Assembly: GCA_963971305.1 (NCBI GenBank)
Contig: OZ020317.1
Span: forward strand, 15,146,001 to 15,210,000
Length of the DNA stretch: 64,000 nt
Source of the DNA: Arcuatula senhousia
Taxonomy: Eukaryota > Mollusca > Bivalvia > Mytilida > Mytilidae
Reading direction: 5' to 3'
Shown here: one piece after another, positions 42,401-47,009 of the stretch
Layout: the number at the start of each line of letters is the position of its first letter
Position numbering within the stretch: position 1 is the stretch's first letter
Notes under the pieces: generated by a model
What the model saw: only the letters and a program-made list of their open reading frames with translations
What the model was told of the DNA's origin: nothing
Databases searched by the model: none
Made by a program: the position numbers and the translations under genes

Positions 42401-44248
42401 GACCAGGTGAGCGATTTAGGCTCCTGGGAGCCTCTTGTTTTTAAATGTAGTTTAGTAAGAAAAAATTGTGGCTTATTCTTAAAGAAATTGAACCAAAGAG
42501 ATTTCAGGAATTTTTTTTATTGAAAATAACAGAGTATTTTTACAGTAATATTGTAATTATGCAATTTTTACAGGTATAAGATTTACTTATTCCCACTGCA
42601 TTTATTCTTTCTATAATTTCAGATGTGCCCCTGGAAGAGAATTTCTGCTCAAGCTGCACTGAAGCATGATTACTTCATGGATCTCCCACCTATGATACAT
42701 GAACTGCCAGATGGTAATTTACAATTTGTATATCCCCAACACCCCCCCTAAAAAAAACAACCAAACCTTGGAGAAGTATATAGGAATCACCCTGTTTGTC
42801 AGTTGGTCTGTCTGTCTGTTCATCAACCTCTAAGGGCAATACTTCCTAAACTGCATGATGGATTTTATGAAATTTTGCATCAAAGAAGTGCATTTAAAGA
42901 GATGTGCATGAAGAATTATCATTTCTGTAGGATATCATTCAAAGAAGATAATAGGACTAAGACTTTCAAATATGGTGTTGAATGGACTGAAACTACTCAT
43001 GTAGGAACAATTCATATGGAAATGTCCATGAATAACAATTCATATGGAGATGTCCATGAATAACAAATCATATGGAGATGTCCGTGAATAACAAATCATA
43101 TGGAGATGTCCATGAATAACAAATCATATGGAGATGTCCGTGAATAACAATTCATATGGAGATGTCCGTGAATAACAATTCATATGGAGATGTCCGTGAA
43201 TAACAAATCATATGGAGATGTCCATGAATAACAATTCATATGGAGATGTCCATGAATAACAAATCATATGGAGATGTCCGTGAATAACAATTCATATGGA
43301 GATGTCCATGAATAACAAATCATATGGAGATGTCCATGAATAACAATTCATATGGAGATGTCCTTGAATAACAATTCATATGGAGATGTCCATGAATAAC
43401 AAATCATATGGAGATGTCCATGAATAACAAATCATATGGATATGTCCGTGAATAACAATTCATATGGAGATGTCCATGAATAACAAATCATATGGAGATG
43501 TCCATGAATAACAAATCATATGGAGATGTCCATGAATAACAATTCATATGGAGATGTCCATGAATAACAAATCATATGGAGATGTCCATGAATAACAAAT
43601 CATATGGAGATGTCCATGAATAACAATTCATATGGAGATGTCCATGAATAAATTTCATTGTGCTTGATTATAATTCAGGAGAAGTAATAGACTTTTTAAG
43701 TTATTTTGGAAATATAGAGAACAATACCCTTTAGTGAGCTTGCTTGTTATATTCCTTACTTAGTTCTAGATGAGTATAAATAGATTTTAATATGTTCTTT
43801 ATACAATTTTTCATGCATAATAAATTTTAACAAAAATACCTATATGTATTTGATCAAACTTGAAAATTTCACAAATGTTGTAATGTACGGAAAGTTTTGA
43901 TTAGAATATCATGAGATGTGTTATGTTTCTATCACAGATTCAAGGAAATTCATACAGGTTGCACGCCCTCCAAAACTGACAAAATTTATGTTTTTTGCAT
44001 ACAATTCATGTAAAAATGCAACAACAACAATTTTTTTGCCCCCCTAAATCCACTATTCATTTATTTACACTTGACTTTGACATTATAATTTCATCATTGT
44101 AAAATAATAATTATTCAATCTCTTTTCAGCATCATCTGTGTTCAACATTCCCGGTTTAAAACTACTGCCAGAAATGGATGAACTTTTGTTAAACAAATCT
44201 TCCCCGGCACGAACCCGTCCTAGAATTAGAACAACAGTCAGGGTGTAA
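12354..44248 (+). CDS. CDK14: PFTAIRE cyclin-dependent kinase (CDK14/15, Eip63E-like), 17 coding exons
   Basis: Exons: 12354-12402, 24932-24997, 26711-26751, 27932-28082, 28690-28844, 30108-30193, 31013-31092, 32274-32368, 33016-33078, 34492-34553, 36610-36671, 38190-38310, 39310-39403, 39739-39802, 40920-41020, 42623-42713, 44130-44248. All introns are GT-AG, phases agree, and the sum is 1500 nt (499 residues plus stop). The kinase domain starts near residue 163. Seen in it: [11 protein letters not shown] glycine loop (170-180), Lys192, PFTAIRE helix (203-209) with Glu209, HRD (282-284), DFG (302-304), Ser317 at the T-loop site that is Thr in CDK2, and [10 protein letters not shown] (324-333). 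The N-terminus has a basic [13 protein letters not shown] stretch (exon 2) and a KRHHSAG site (about 114-120) aligning with human CDK14 segments. Known family members pair with cyclin Y at the membrane and act in Wnt/LRP6 signalling and the cell cycle; that role here is inferred. It is slightly longer than human CDK14. I cannot separate CDK14 from CDK15 in an invertebrate. Many boundaries are locally duplicated. Confidence 0.93.
12871..13269. mobile_element. 391-bp MITE with TTAA target duplication (copy 1)
   Basis: TTAA (12871-12874) then GGATGTT at the left, AACATCC then TTAA (13266-13269) at the right, a perfect short TIR. It contains TTTGGCGGGAAAAGG. A related copy lies at 36184-36586. 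TTAA target choice is known for piggyBac-type transposases, so a piggyBac-mobilised MITE is inferred. It is in intron 1. Confidence 0.75.
13539..13843. mobile_element. 301-bp MITE with TA target duplication
   Basis: The element 13541-13841 has about 25-bp TIRs (CACTACAGTCAGTGAC...) flanked by TA on both sides. Internal GCCCACCGTGGAC motifs are also inverted. The TA duplication suggests a Tc1/mariner-type mobiliser. Intron 1. Confidence 0.85.
13893..14455. mobile_element. 553-bp MITE with TTGAA 5-bp target duplication
   Basis: The element 13898-14450 starts CAGTCAGAGATCCCAC and ends in its inverse; the TIR extends into TTACTTGTACAAGTAAA-type palindromic motifs. TTGAA is repeated at 13893-13897 and 14451-14455. 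Repeated 'acTTGTACAAGTaaa' half-palindromes fill the subterminal parts. Intron 1. Confidence 0.85.
14840..15000 (+). repeat. dispersed repeat 'CCAATTGCAGAACCGTGAGCA'-type
   Basis: A block with GGCCTTGTTGAAGGC and a following GTGTCGCGTACACTTATTCC reappears inverted at 54910-54990 and in part at 63310-63395. Such tails often follow retroelements in bivalves, but this copy has no recognisable coding part. Confidence 0.55.
15103..15190. repeat. short hairpin with ATCTCAAATTTGAGAT palindromes
   Basis: The palindromic motif ATCTCAAATTTGAGAT occurs at both ends inside inverted arms (GTTGAACATCTC... and its complement), giving a roughly 35-bp stem. It is probably a small MITE. Confidence 0.65.
15191..18148. 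other. kinase intron 1, no further feature supported
   Basis: AT-rich intron sequence with runs of ATGTACATGT (16190-16220, 16310-16335, 18065-18120). Short ORFs in both strands lack recognisable similarity or splice context. Confidence 0.5.
18149..19495 (+). mobile_element. 1.35 kb hairpin-ended repeat with internal ~160-bp tandem units
   Basis: It starts with a 31-nt hairpin (AGCTCACcTGGACC ... GTGAGCT, 18149-18179), followed by a GTCGTCGTC microsatellite. Then come about seven tandem units of 157-167 bp (each with CTCTACAAAA, GTTGTCAGATGA and CCTTATAGGGGTTACG), and a terminal hairpin GGCTCCTGGGAGCC plus TCTTGT. Other copies: 41275-42438, 49860-51010, 61177-61790 and 3' ends at 23787-23812 and 32951-32974. 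No ORF. The constant ends argue for a mobile family; the mechanism is unknown. Confidence 0.85.
20070..20136. repeat. 33-bp direct duplication
   Basis: CTGCCCTTTACGCTGGTCCT and the bases after it occur twice in tandem, identical. A simple recent local duplication in intron 1. Confidence 0.8.
20160..20300 (+). repeat. SINE fragment (GGTTTCCTCCGGGTACTC domain)
   Basis: It shares 'TATGTGATTAGGTTTGT.AGTTACCTAC' and GGTTTCCTCCGGGTACTC with the fuller SINE at 38458-38716 but lacks the tRNA-like head. Diverged copy in intron 1. Confidence 0.65.
20535..20720. repeat. G-rich dispersed repeat ending GGATTCGCCACTGCC
   Basis: It contains runs of G up to 14 nt and terminates in the complement of the GTGGCGGATCCAGA start seen at 26825. 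Related pieces: 19975-20090, 23280-23570, 26825-26960, 33545-33760, 47110-47290. No gene; the proline/glycine-rich ORFs here come from the G runs. Confidence 0.6.
21425..21900 (-). pseudogene. LINE 3' end on the minus strand (zinc-knuckle C-terminus)
   Basis: The minus-strand frame 21886-21587 contains [19 protein letters not shown], the Cys-rich motif at the C-terminal end of many non-LTR polymerases. After the stop the copy runs to AATAAATTTGATTTGATTTG (about 21455-21430 reverse), a microsatellite-type LINE tail. The 5' end is truncated near 21900. The tail and frame are well preserved, so the insertion is moderately recent. Intron 1. Confidence 0.8.
22195..22380 (-). repeat. probable second LINE tail, minus strand
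   Basis: Read in reverse it ends with ATTGACAATAAAATATTTTG and a TTTG microsatellite, the same architecture as the copy at 21425. No coding part was recognised. Confidence 0.4.
24932..24997 (+). CDS. CDK14: CDK14-like exon 2 (basic N-terminal motif)
   Basis: It is preceded by TTTTTCAG and followed by GTAAGT, phase 1 to phase 1. It encodes [20 protein letters not shown], which aligns with the GKMKKLRRTLSESFSRI stretch near the start of human CDK14. That supports both the exon and the gene identity. Confidence 0.85.
25162..25576. mobile_element. 405-bp MITE with ATAAA target duplication
   Basis: The element 25167-25571 starts CACGCCTGGGAAACTC and ends in its inverse; ATAAA is repeated at 25162-25166 and 25572-25576. 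The TIR continues through AAAGTCGCAACCAAA and an inner CACTCCATG inverted pair. Intron 2. Confidence 0.85.
25973..26639. mobile_element. large foldback palindrome with a MITE inserted in its left arm
   Basis: The arms are 25973-26044 plus 26304-26420 on the left and 26464-26639 on the right, nearly complementary over about 180 bp with a 43-bp spacer. The left arm is interrupted at CAATTA by the 26045-26303 MITE. The right arm keeps the uninterrupted complement. Intron 2, just upstream of exon 3. Confidence 0.9.
26045..26303. mobile_element. 259-bp MITE with 64-bp TIRs and TA target
   Basis: The TIRs at 26045-26108 and 26240-26303 match at 62 of 64 positions and begin TACAGTACACCAAGAGA. The TA duplication is proven by the unfilled complementary site in the opposite palindrome arm. 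A Tc1/mariner-type mobiliser is inferred. Confidence 0.92.
26711..26751 (+). CDS. CDK14: CDK14-like exon 3 (41 nt)
   Basis: A very short exon between TTTATAG and GTTTGT, phase 1 in and phase 0 out. It encodes [14 protein letters not shown], which resembles the acidic segment after the basic motif in CDK14. The donor is weaker than the others. Confidence 0.75.
26825..26965. repeat. dispersed repeat starting AGTGGCGGATCCAGA
   Basis: A short element with GTGGCGGATCCAGAAATTCC at the left and G/C runs at the right, related to 20535-20720. Intron 3. Confidence 0.6.
27550..27759. mobile_element. 206-bp MITE with TA target (CTGTAAAAGGGG ends)
   Basis: TA then CTGTAAAAGGGGATAATTT at the left and AAATTTCCCCTTTTACAG then TA at the right. 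Intron 3. Confidence 0.85.
27932..28082 (+). CDS. CDK14: CDK14-like exon 4 (variable N-terminal linker)
   Basis: It lies between ACATTTCAG and GTATGT, phase 0 in and phase 1 out, with 50 full codons. It encodes a polar, low-conservation linker beginning EEGAKNDTG and ending SKIDTSSS. I recognise no domain. A decayed partial copy appears to lie downstream in intron 4. Confidence 0.8.
28175..28465 (+). pseudogene. decayed partial copy of exon 4, split by a MITE
   Basis: 28175-28217 (ATTCCCCAGTGTAACAGTC) resembles exon 4's ATTCTTCAGTGTAACGGTC with its preceding codons. 28431-28465 (GTCAAAAAGACGACTACCA) resembles exon 4's GTCATAAAGGGGGCTACCA. A 16-nt part between them is missing. Alignment is by eye; it is the weakest of the exon copies. 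Confidence 0.45.
28210..28438. mobile_element. 213-bp MITE with 8-bp target duplication (hAT-like)
   Basis: The element 28218-28430 has TIRs (A/G)GGGTGTCACAGCCC and flanks CAGTCAAG / CAGTCAAA, an 8-bp duplication with one mismatch. The interior has repeated CAGTATTC-GTATTCC motifs. An 8-bp duplication is typical of hAT transposases. Intron 4. Confidence 0.7.
28577..28659 (+). pseudogene. decayed copy of acceptor and start of exon 5
   Basis: It aligns to 28683-28767 (CTGTGAAGTGTCACCAATCA against CTGTGAAGCGTCACCACTCG, and GTAAACTGGAGCAG against ACCAACTAGAACAG). The acceptor CAG is CAT here and small indels break the frame, so it is not a usable exon. Confidence 0.75.
28690..28844 (+). CDS. CDK14: CDK14-like exon 5 (KRHHSAG phospho-site region)
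   Basis: It lies between TTTTTCAG and GTTAGT, phase 1 in and phase 0 out. [12 protein letters not shown] aligns with the VKRVHSEN region of human CDK14, a basic-Ser context typical of 14-3-3 or kinase regulation; function is inferred. A degenerate copy of its first ~75 nt lies 110 bp upstream. Confidence 0.88.
29505..29580 (-). repeat. 3' fragment of the tRNA-SINE family, minus strand
   Basis: Its complement contains TTTACATAAGC-type and AAGCTTGTTTCCC-type sequence matching the 3' end of the SINE at 59779-60120. Intron 5. Confidence 0.6.
29680..29890. repeat. TTAACATTAA / TTAACGTTAA-rich patch
   Basis: Near-palindromic TTAACRTTAA words recur more than ten times in about 200 bp in irregular spacing. 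It is low complexity with many possible small hairpins. Intron 5. Confidence 0.6.
30108..30193 (+). CDS. CDK14: CDK14-like exon 6 (glycine-rich loop)
   Basis: It lies between TATCCAG and GTAAGT, phase 0 in and phase 2 out. It encodes [20 protein letters not shown] then VYKGYS: the start of the kinase N-lobe with the GEGSYATV nucleotide loop. Confidence 0.95.
30457..30668. mobile_element. hairpin MITE of the CTGTGGTTTCATTATTTTCGTGG family (copy 1)
   Basis: The left end CTGTGGTTTCATTATTATTC is inverted as GGTACCCACGGAAAAATAAT near the right, giving long arms around GCAGACTTCAGAACCACGAA. Other copies: 33166-33381, 48703-48922, truncated 44658-44826 and 25748-25800. The right terminus here is altered. 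Intron 6. Confidence 0.8.
31013..31092 (+). CDS. CDK14: CDK14-like exon 7 (PFTAIRE helix)
   Basis: It lies between CATTACAG and GTAATT, phase 2 in and phase 1 out. It carries the VALKEIRL strand with catalytic Lys192 and the family-defining PFTAIRE motif at residues 203-209, which contacts the cyclin. Confidence 0.97.
31449..31492 (+). pseudogene. decayed fragment of exon 8 start (distant copy)
   Basis: GCATCAATTTGAGAGCTGTA then AAGCATGCCCCTATTGTAAT aligns with exon 8's GCATCTCTGTTAAGAGGTCT then AAAGCATGCCAATATCGTTA. The acceptor is lost. It lies 825 bp upstream of the real exon. Confidence 0.55.
31600..32170. repeat. fragments of the ATACCCCACGC repeat family
   Basis: TTCTCAGCAACTATT-type (31645-31665) and CCCATAACGTGGGATAATAT-type (32103-32122) segments match units of 10307-10962. 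The intervening 31740-32040 is a separate inverted sequence with TGATCA...CGTGTGGGAACGCACT and its inverse. Another unit lies at 32430-32600 in intron 8. Intron 7. Confidence 0.55.
32190..32243 (+). pseudogene. copy of acceptor and first ~50 nt of exon 8
   Basis: TTTTCAG|CATCTTAGAGGT... aligns along its length with TTTTCAG|CATCTCTGTTAAGAGGT 80 bp downstream. The AG acceptor is intact, but used in the native phase it reads Ala-Ser-stop (TAG). Confidence 0.75.
32274..32368 (+). CDS. CDK14: CDK14-like exon 8
   Basis: It lies between CTTTTCAG and GTAAGC, phase 1 in and phase 0 out. It encodes [19 protein letters not shown] through FVFEYV (residues 210-241), the N-lobe end and hinge. An acceptor-plus-exon-start copy lies 80 bp upstream. 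Confidence 0.97.
32730..32974 (+). repeat. 3' remnant of the hairpin-ended repeat family
   Basis: It includes GAAGTTGTAAGATGACCTCC and ends AGCTCCTGGGAGCCTCTTGT, as in the copies at 18149 and 41275. Intron 8. Confidence 0.75.
33016..33078 (+). CDS. CDK14: CDK14-like exon 9
   Basis: It lies between TTTTTCAG and GTAGGT, phase 0 both sides, 21 codons. It encodes [20 protein letters not shown] plus K (residues 242-262), matching the PFTAIRE-specific HTDL..Y..KHPGGL segment. Confidence 0.96.
33166..33381. mobile_element. hairpin MITE, CTGTGG family (copy 2)
   Basis: TTCATTACTATTCGTGGGGT and GGTACCCACGAAAATAAAT are inverted around a GCAGACTTTAGAACCAC centre. Ends are decayed. Intron 9. Confidence 0.75.
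34492..34553 (+). CDS. CDK14: CDK14-like exon 10
   Basis: It lies between TTTTTCAG and GTAAGA, phase 0 in and phase 2 out. It encodes [20 protein letters not shown]. The Arg of the HRD motif is split across the next intron. Confidence 0.96.
34926..36174. mobile_element. TTAA-flanked element with GGGGGTAC ends, carrying a nested element
   Basis: TTAA (34926-34929) then GGGGGTACAGAACAC at the left and GTGTTGGTTACCCCC then TTAA (36171-36174) at the right. It hosts the 964-bp TA-flanked element described separately. Intron 10. A piggyBac-like mobiliser is inferred from the TTAA target only. Confidence 0.7.
35087..36054. mobile_element. 964-bp TA-flanked element with repeated TACGTGGAGTCGTACA
   Basis: The element 35089-36052 has TIRs GAGTGACTGTACGTGGAGTC / inverse, flanked by TA. 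The partly palindromic word GTACGTGGAGTCGTAC occurs near the left end (about 35096), at about 35299, and twice head to tail, inverted, at 36011-36044. Such repeated subterminal words look like protein-binding sites. No long ORF. Confidence 0.75.
36184..36586. mobile_element. TTAA MITE (copy 2), abutting exon 11
   Basis: It is related to 12871-13269 through TTTGGCGGGAAAAGG and the ATCATCC-TTAA right end. TTAA at 36184-36187 and 36583-36586. Only 23 nt separate it from exon 11, so the branch point probably lies inside it. Confidence 0.65.
36610..36671 (+). CDS. CDK14: CDK14-like exon 11 (catalytic loop, DFG)
   Basis: It lies between TTTTCCAG and GTAAGT, phase 2 in and phase 1 out. It encodes [20 protein letters not shown] then F and the split Gly of DFG. 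Its last 11 nt and donor form the first unit of an eight-copy 34-bp array. Confidence 0.97.
36661..36932 (+). repeat. 34-bp array, 8 copies, each with exon 11's end and 5' splice site
   Basis: Eight identical 34-bp units start at 36661, 36695, 36729, 36763, 36797, 36831, 36865 and 36899. Each holds AGCAGATTTTG|GTAAGTG, the last 11 coding nt of exon 11 plus its donor. Reading past the first donor gives DFGK then TGA, so only the first donor keeps the protein. Confidence 0.98.
36939..37237. repeat. dispersed repeat flanked by 25-bp direct repeats
   Basis: GTCAGGATATTTATTAACAT with following A's occurs at 36939 and again at 37212. Between lies a copy of the family with 'AATTACCGAACTTG', 'TTGCAATGGTCCTGACTTGG' and a final AAACCTCC, also at 57172-57360, 57790-57985, 37600-37740 and 3170-3270. 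The direct repeats could be a long target duplication. Confidence 0.6.
37364..37599. mobile_element. 236-bp hairpin element with ~65-bp TIRs
   Basis: CTGGTAATCTCCTCACTCAT is inverted at 37580-37599, and the arms continue through TTTCCTGTGAGAAAA. No clear target duplication. Intron 11. Confidence 0.8.
37892..38047. mobile_element. 152-bp MITE with TA target next to a duplicated acceptor
   Basis: TA then CTGTAAACCAACTTATTTTT at the left and its inverse plus TA at the right, with arms of about 22 bp. Its right TA (38046-38047) is 11 nt from the upstream exon 12 acceptor copy. Intron 11. Confidence 0.88.
38051..38180 (+). pseudogene. two upstream copies of exon 12's acceptor and start
   Basis: Copy 1 has TTACAG|GTTTAGCCCGAGCC; 38059-38098 is identical to the first 40 nt of exon 12 (38190-38229). 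Copy 2 (38124-38180) is diverged (GGAGCCAAATCAATT, ACATTTTCACATGTGAATTA) and has lost its acceptor. If copy 1's acceptor were used, the frame stays open to GTT TAG at the real exon start, truncating the kinase after the T-loop. Confidence 0.9.
38190..38310 (+). CDS. CDK14: CDK14-like exon 12 (activation segment)
   Basis: It lies between CTTTTCAG and GTAAGT, phase 1 in and phase 2 out. It encodes [20 protein letters not shown] then [15 protein letters not shown], the activation segment with Ser317. Its first 40 nt and acceptor also occur unchanged at 38059-38098. Confidence 0.96.
38458..38716 (+). repeat. tRNA-derived SINE with GGTTTCCTC central domain
   Basis: A-box-like TGGCAGAGTGG (38465-38475) and B-box-like GTTTGAGTCGT (38547-38557) form a tRNA-related head. 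A central TGTGATTAGGTTTGTCAGTT ... GGTTTCCTCTGGGTACTC domain follows, then an ACAC-rich tail. It is related to 20160-20300. Intron 12. Confidence 0.75.
38727..38946. mobile_element. 216-bp MITE with TA target (CCGTATAGCG ends)
   Basis: TA then CCGTATAGCGTGAAATTTT at the left and its near-inverse GCGAAATTTACTTGCTATAC then AG and TA at the right. The interior is rich in GCGAAAAT/ATTTTCGC. Intron 12. Confidence 0.8.
39145..39290 (+). pseudogene. repeated acceptor-like copies upstream of exon 13
   Basis: TTTTCAG|GGGTGTTGTTTGTATAT (39252-39276) copies the exon 13 start GGGTGTTGGTTGTATAT 50 bp downstream. CACCAG|GAGTTGTTTATATAT (39205-39225) is a more decayed copy another 50 bp upstream, and CACCAG|TGTTAG (39144) may be a third. 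A 50-nt shift breaks the frame and leads to TGA. Confidence 0.7.
39310..39403 (+). CDS. CDK14: CDK14-like exon 13
   Basis: It lies between TATTTCAG and GTGAGT, phase 2 in and phase 0 out. It encodes [20 protein letters not shown] then [12 protein letters not shown] (C-lobe helix F and the FPG insert). Acceptor copies occur at about 50-bp spacing upstream. Confidence 0.96.
39739..39802 (+). CDS. CDK14: CDK14-like exon 14
   Basis: It lies between TATTTTAG and GTAAGT, phase 0 in and phase 1 out. It encodes [20 protein letters not shown] plus L, matching the GTP.E.TW motif of CDKs. Its last 13 nt and donor begin a 12-copy 29-bp array. Confidence 0.95.
39790..40130 (+). repeat. 29-bp array, 12 copies, each with exon 14's end and 5' splice site
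   Basis: The unit includes ACTATAACTTAA|GTAAGT. Donor GTs are at 39803, 39832, 39861, 39890, 39919, 39948, 39977, 40006, 40035, 40064, 40093 and 40122. Reading past the first donor meets TAA at 39829-39831, before donor 2, so every downstream donor would truncate the protein. Confidence 0.98.
40821..40887 (+). pseudogene. copy of exon 15's acceptor and first ~60 nt
   Basis: ATTTCAG|ATAAGTTGATGATG... matches exon 15's start 92 bp downstream with a few changes (GAGCTGTCTTCATTTACATC against AAGCTGTCTTCATTATC). The acceptor is intact. In native phase it ends at a TGA after NCL, and it has no donor. Confidence 0.88.
40920..41020 (+). CDS. CDK14: CDK14-like exon 15
   Basis: It lies between TCTTTCAG and GTAATG, phase 1 in and phase 0 out. 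It encodes [20 protein letters not shown] then [20 protein letters not shown] is shared with human CDK14. Both its 5' and 3' boundaries have an extra copy nearby. Confidence 0.93.
41096..41137 (+). pseudogene. copy of exon 15's end and 5' splice site
   Basis: GCTGAAGATCTGGCTGTG then TAGTTTCTATAG|GTAATGG repeats the exon 15 end 106 bp downstream. CAA became TAG, an in-frame stop. A further scrap (GGTAAAGATCTGGTTAA) is at 41171-41187. Confidence 0.88.
41275..42438 (+). mobile_element. hairpin-ended repeat, copy 2
   Basis: It starts AGCTCACCTGGCCAAAGGCC then ATGTGAGCT, has the GTCGTCGTC microsatellite, about six ~155-bp units with CAAGTTGTCAGATGA/GAAGTTGTCAGATGA, and ends GGCTCCTGGGAGCCTCTTGT. 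It is in kinase intron 15, same orientation as the gene. Confidence 0.88.
42623..42713 (+). CDS. CDK14: CDK14-like exon 16
   Basis: It lies between ATTTCAG and GTAATT, phase 0 in and phase 1 out. It encodes [20 protein letters not shown] then [10 protein letters not shown], the [11 protein letters not shown] end of the kinase domain. Confidence 0.95.
43006..43649. repeat. 28-bp minisatellite, 23 copies
   Basis: Unit AACAATTCATATGGAGATGT + CCATGAAT, 23 copies filling 644 bp exactly. Variation is A/T in AATTCAT/AAATCAT and CCATG/CCGTG. Kinase intron 16. There are no spacers, so it is not CRISPR-like. Confidence 0.97.
44130..44248 (+). CDS. CDK14: CDK14-like exon 17 (C-terminus and stop)
   Basis: Preceded by CTTTTCAG, phase 1. 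It encodes [20 protein letters not shown] then a short basic tail ending RIRTTVRV and TAA 44246-44248. SSVFNIP corresponds to SSIFTVP in human CDK14; the tail is lineage-specific. Confidence 0.93.
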
Positions 44249-46875
44249 CCAGAAAGACCTATTCCAATGCATTGGACATAAAATTTCCTACATGCATTAG
44301 ATTGTAGCCAGAAATAGCAGTTCCCATTTTAATTGAAATGCAATCATCATGTGATGTTTGATATAGATCTTCCAAGTATTTGAAAAAGTTTTTGAGTGTT
44401 GGCAGATAATACAATTCCAAGTCTACTGACATGAAATAATCATGCTGTGTTTAAAATTAGATCTTCCAAAACTTTTGTAGCATTGTGGGTACTTTGAAAC
44501 AGGCATATTATTAATGAGAAAAATTTTTGTATCACAGCCAGTATGTGATACAAGTTATTTTTTCCAGCAAACATCAAAGGAAAATGCCACAAACTGCAGA
44601 TAAAATATTTTATTACACCCATTGAATTTTTTAAAGATCCTATCAGTATTAATTGGTATACTGTGGGTTCATTTATTTTCGTGGGTATCAATTTATCATT
44701 GGTTGCTTTCAAAATGCGAGTTCGATGTTTCTTAAATTTGTTGATAGCAATATGCAAACATTCTTTTCGTGGAATACAAAATTTTGTAGATCAGTGCCAC
44801 CCTAGAAAATAGCGAAAATTGATACCCTAATATTGATTTATATAATTTATATGAAATTGAGTTGAAGACCAAATTATTCCTTCCAAAATTATTAAATAAT
44901 TATATTTTTATGGGTTAAATAAAACTACAGGTAAGAATTTAAGCTTTTAAAATGTACCATCAATTTTTAAGTGCCCACATTTCAGTAGTTAATCTTAAAG
45001 AACTAAAAATTCAATAGTCAATCTTCAAGTACCCACAATGCAGTAGTCAATGTTAAAGTACCCATGATGCAGTAGTCAACCTTAATAAGTACCCACAATG
45101 CAGTAGTAGTGGAGTATGTTATAGATAACGAAAATGTTGTTGTTGCTTATATTTTTTGTTTATGCAGTATTATAATTGTTTGAGAATCAAAAAGATCAAA
45201 CATTAAACATTTGTTTTTATTTATGTTTTTTTTATTTATCTTATTGCTAATCTAATGATAATAATCATTGTAAGTTTTTTAAATCTTGAAATTTTGGCTG
45301 CAGTTGTACTTTTATGAAACAGATATTTTGTCATGGTAAAAGCTAGTTAAGAAATCTGGAAATTTTTCTCTGCAATTGTATTTTTTTAATGAAAAAAGAT
45401 ATTTTTGCCTTTGTGAGAGCTAGAGTAGAAATGACAGGTTTTTAAAACTTGTTTGTAATGTTGATGATGCAAATCACCAACAAACAAAAAAATTGTGAGA
45501 AAACTTTCCTGTTTATTAAGAAAAGGTTTTGTTGGTGTTTTTCTTTTTTAAATAATGTAAAAGTTTTGCCTGATTTTTTTCATTTTAATAAGCACTTCGA
45601 AAAAAAAAAAACCTTCTTTTTTGAAAGTCATGAAACATGAAAACAATTAACCTTTCTTCTTAAAATAAAAAAAAAGCAATCTTATAAATTTACCAACCCA
45701 CATCCTTTTGTTTTTTTAAGTGGCACTATTTAATGAAGCACAAACACTTATTTGTTCATTAGCAATCATTCCACACATAATGCACATGTTACAGTTTATT
45801 TTTTAAATATTTTATGCATTATTTCCATTACATTTGTCTCTTTTAGAGGAAGGGCATTTTTACTATTTATTTTATAGGAATAATATACATGTATCAAAAA
45901 ACATTTATTTTGAAAAAGACAGCATAATCAAAGAGACATCTGTTTTATTAATGGGAGAAATTGTACATTTGATATACATGAAGACATTTTATACTTTTAT
46001 TAATTTTTTATAACCTTAAAAGGAGTATAAGAAAATTATAACTAATGTGCAATCTCATGAACACAAAAGTTTGTTTCTAAAATTCCAATTTCAATATTTG
46101 TTTCAATCATAACTGATAAAGTAATTATTTACTATCACAATACTATCAAAAAATTACATTTTACTGTTTTCAATCATGTGAAATTTAAAACAGCTTTGAT
46201 AATTAGGTTCTCAGAAATGTTATCATACTTGCAACTCTTTTCACTTAAAAAAAATTAATTAAAAAACCTTTTCCCCTTAAAAATCAAATTAAAAGGTTCA
46301 ATGAATGATTATTTGCCAATCATGGTGCAAAGTTAATTCAATAAGAATTAAGGTGAATAAAAATAATACAGCTGGATTTGAAATTTTACATGTAGTAATG
46401 TGCACATGATTATGTAAATAAGTTTAGAATATGTTCCCCTGCTTTCTAATGCATCTGTTTTAATGTAGATTTAAAAAAAAAAAAAAACAGGTGAAAAAAA
46501 TAGAGTGTGTGACAAGCACAAGTAGAAATTACCTGAAGAAAAAAATAGATAAAAATTATTTATATGGCTTAAAGAAATTGAGCATTATGTTAAGATATAA
46601 CTTTGGTTTCAGTAAAAAGTATACACCTACTATACACCGAAAAAGAAATGATTGAAAAAAGTTGTAATATTTTTTCTTGTTTTATAAAACTTATTATTGA
46701 CTAACATAAAAATATCTGTCTAAATATGATGAAAACAGCCTATACTATATAAAGACAAAACTACGCCAATATGTAATTTATCCATATTGGACGGATACCG
46801 CCAGTCAATATGGCATATTGGACTAGTCAATATGGCATGTCAGCCATATTGGTCAGGTTAGTCAATAAAGGTATA
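44249..46875. other. kinase 3' UTR and downstream AT-rich DNA
   Basis: It begins with the presumed 3' UTR. A truncated CTGTGG hairpin MITE lies at 44658-44826, and loosely repeated 'GTACCCACAATGCAGTAGTCAA' units at 44950-45115. No second gene is seen. Confidence 0.5.
44918..44923 (+). terminator. candidate polyadenylation signal AATAAA
   Basis: AATAAA lies 670 bp after the kinase stop, after an AT-rich stretch that includes a truncated hairpin MITE. It is one of several candidates (another is at 49700), so the real 3' end is undetermined. Confidence 0.35.
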
Positions 46876-47006
46876 ATTGCGTAAAGTTTTCCATATTGGC
46901 TGAGTTATTGGTCCTCGGCTAGCCATATTGGACTTCGGCTTCGCCTCGATCCAATATGGCTAGCCTTGGACCAATTACTCAGCCAATATGGAAAACTTTA
47001 CGCAAT
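46876..47006. repeat. 131-bp near-perfect palindrome with CCATATTGG motifs
   Basis: The arms 46876-46932 and 46950-47006 are inverted around a 17-bp spacer CTTCGGCTTCGCCTCGA. The arms hold CCATATTGG/CCAATATGG. More such words at 46785-46855 suggest part of a larger element. Confidence 0.85.
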
Positions 47007-47009
47007 AAT

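Noticed and set aside
43006..43649. CRISPR-like array (28-bp repeat)
   Set aside because: Units are head to tail with no spacers, in an intron of an animal gene.
46785..46995. Cluster of CArG (SRF) boxes
   Set aside because: CCATATTGG has five A/T bases between CC and GG, one short of CC(A/T)6GG, and the words belong to a palindromic repeat.
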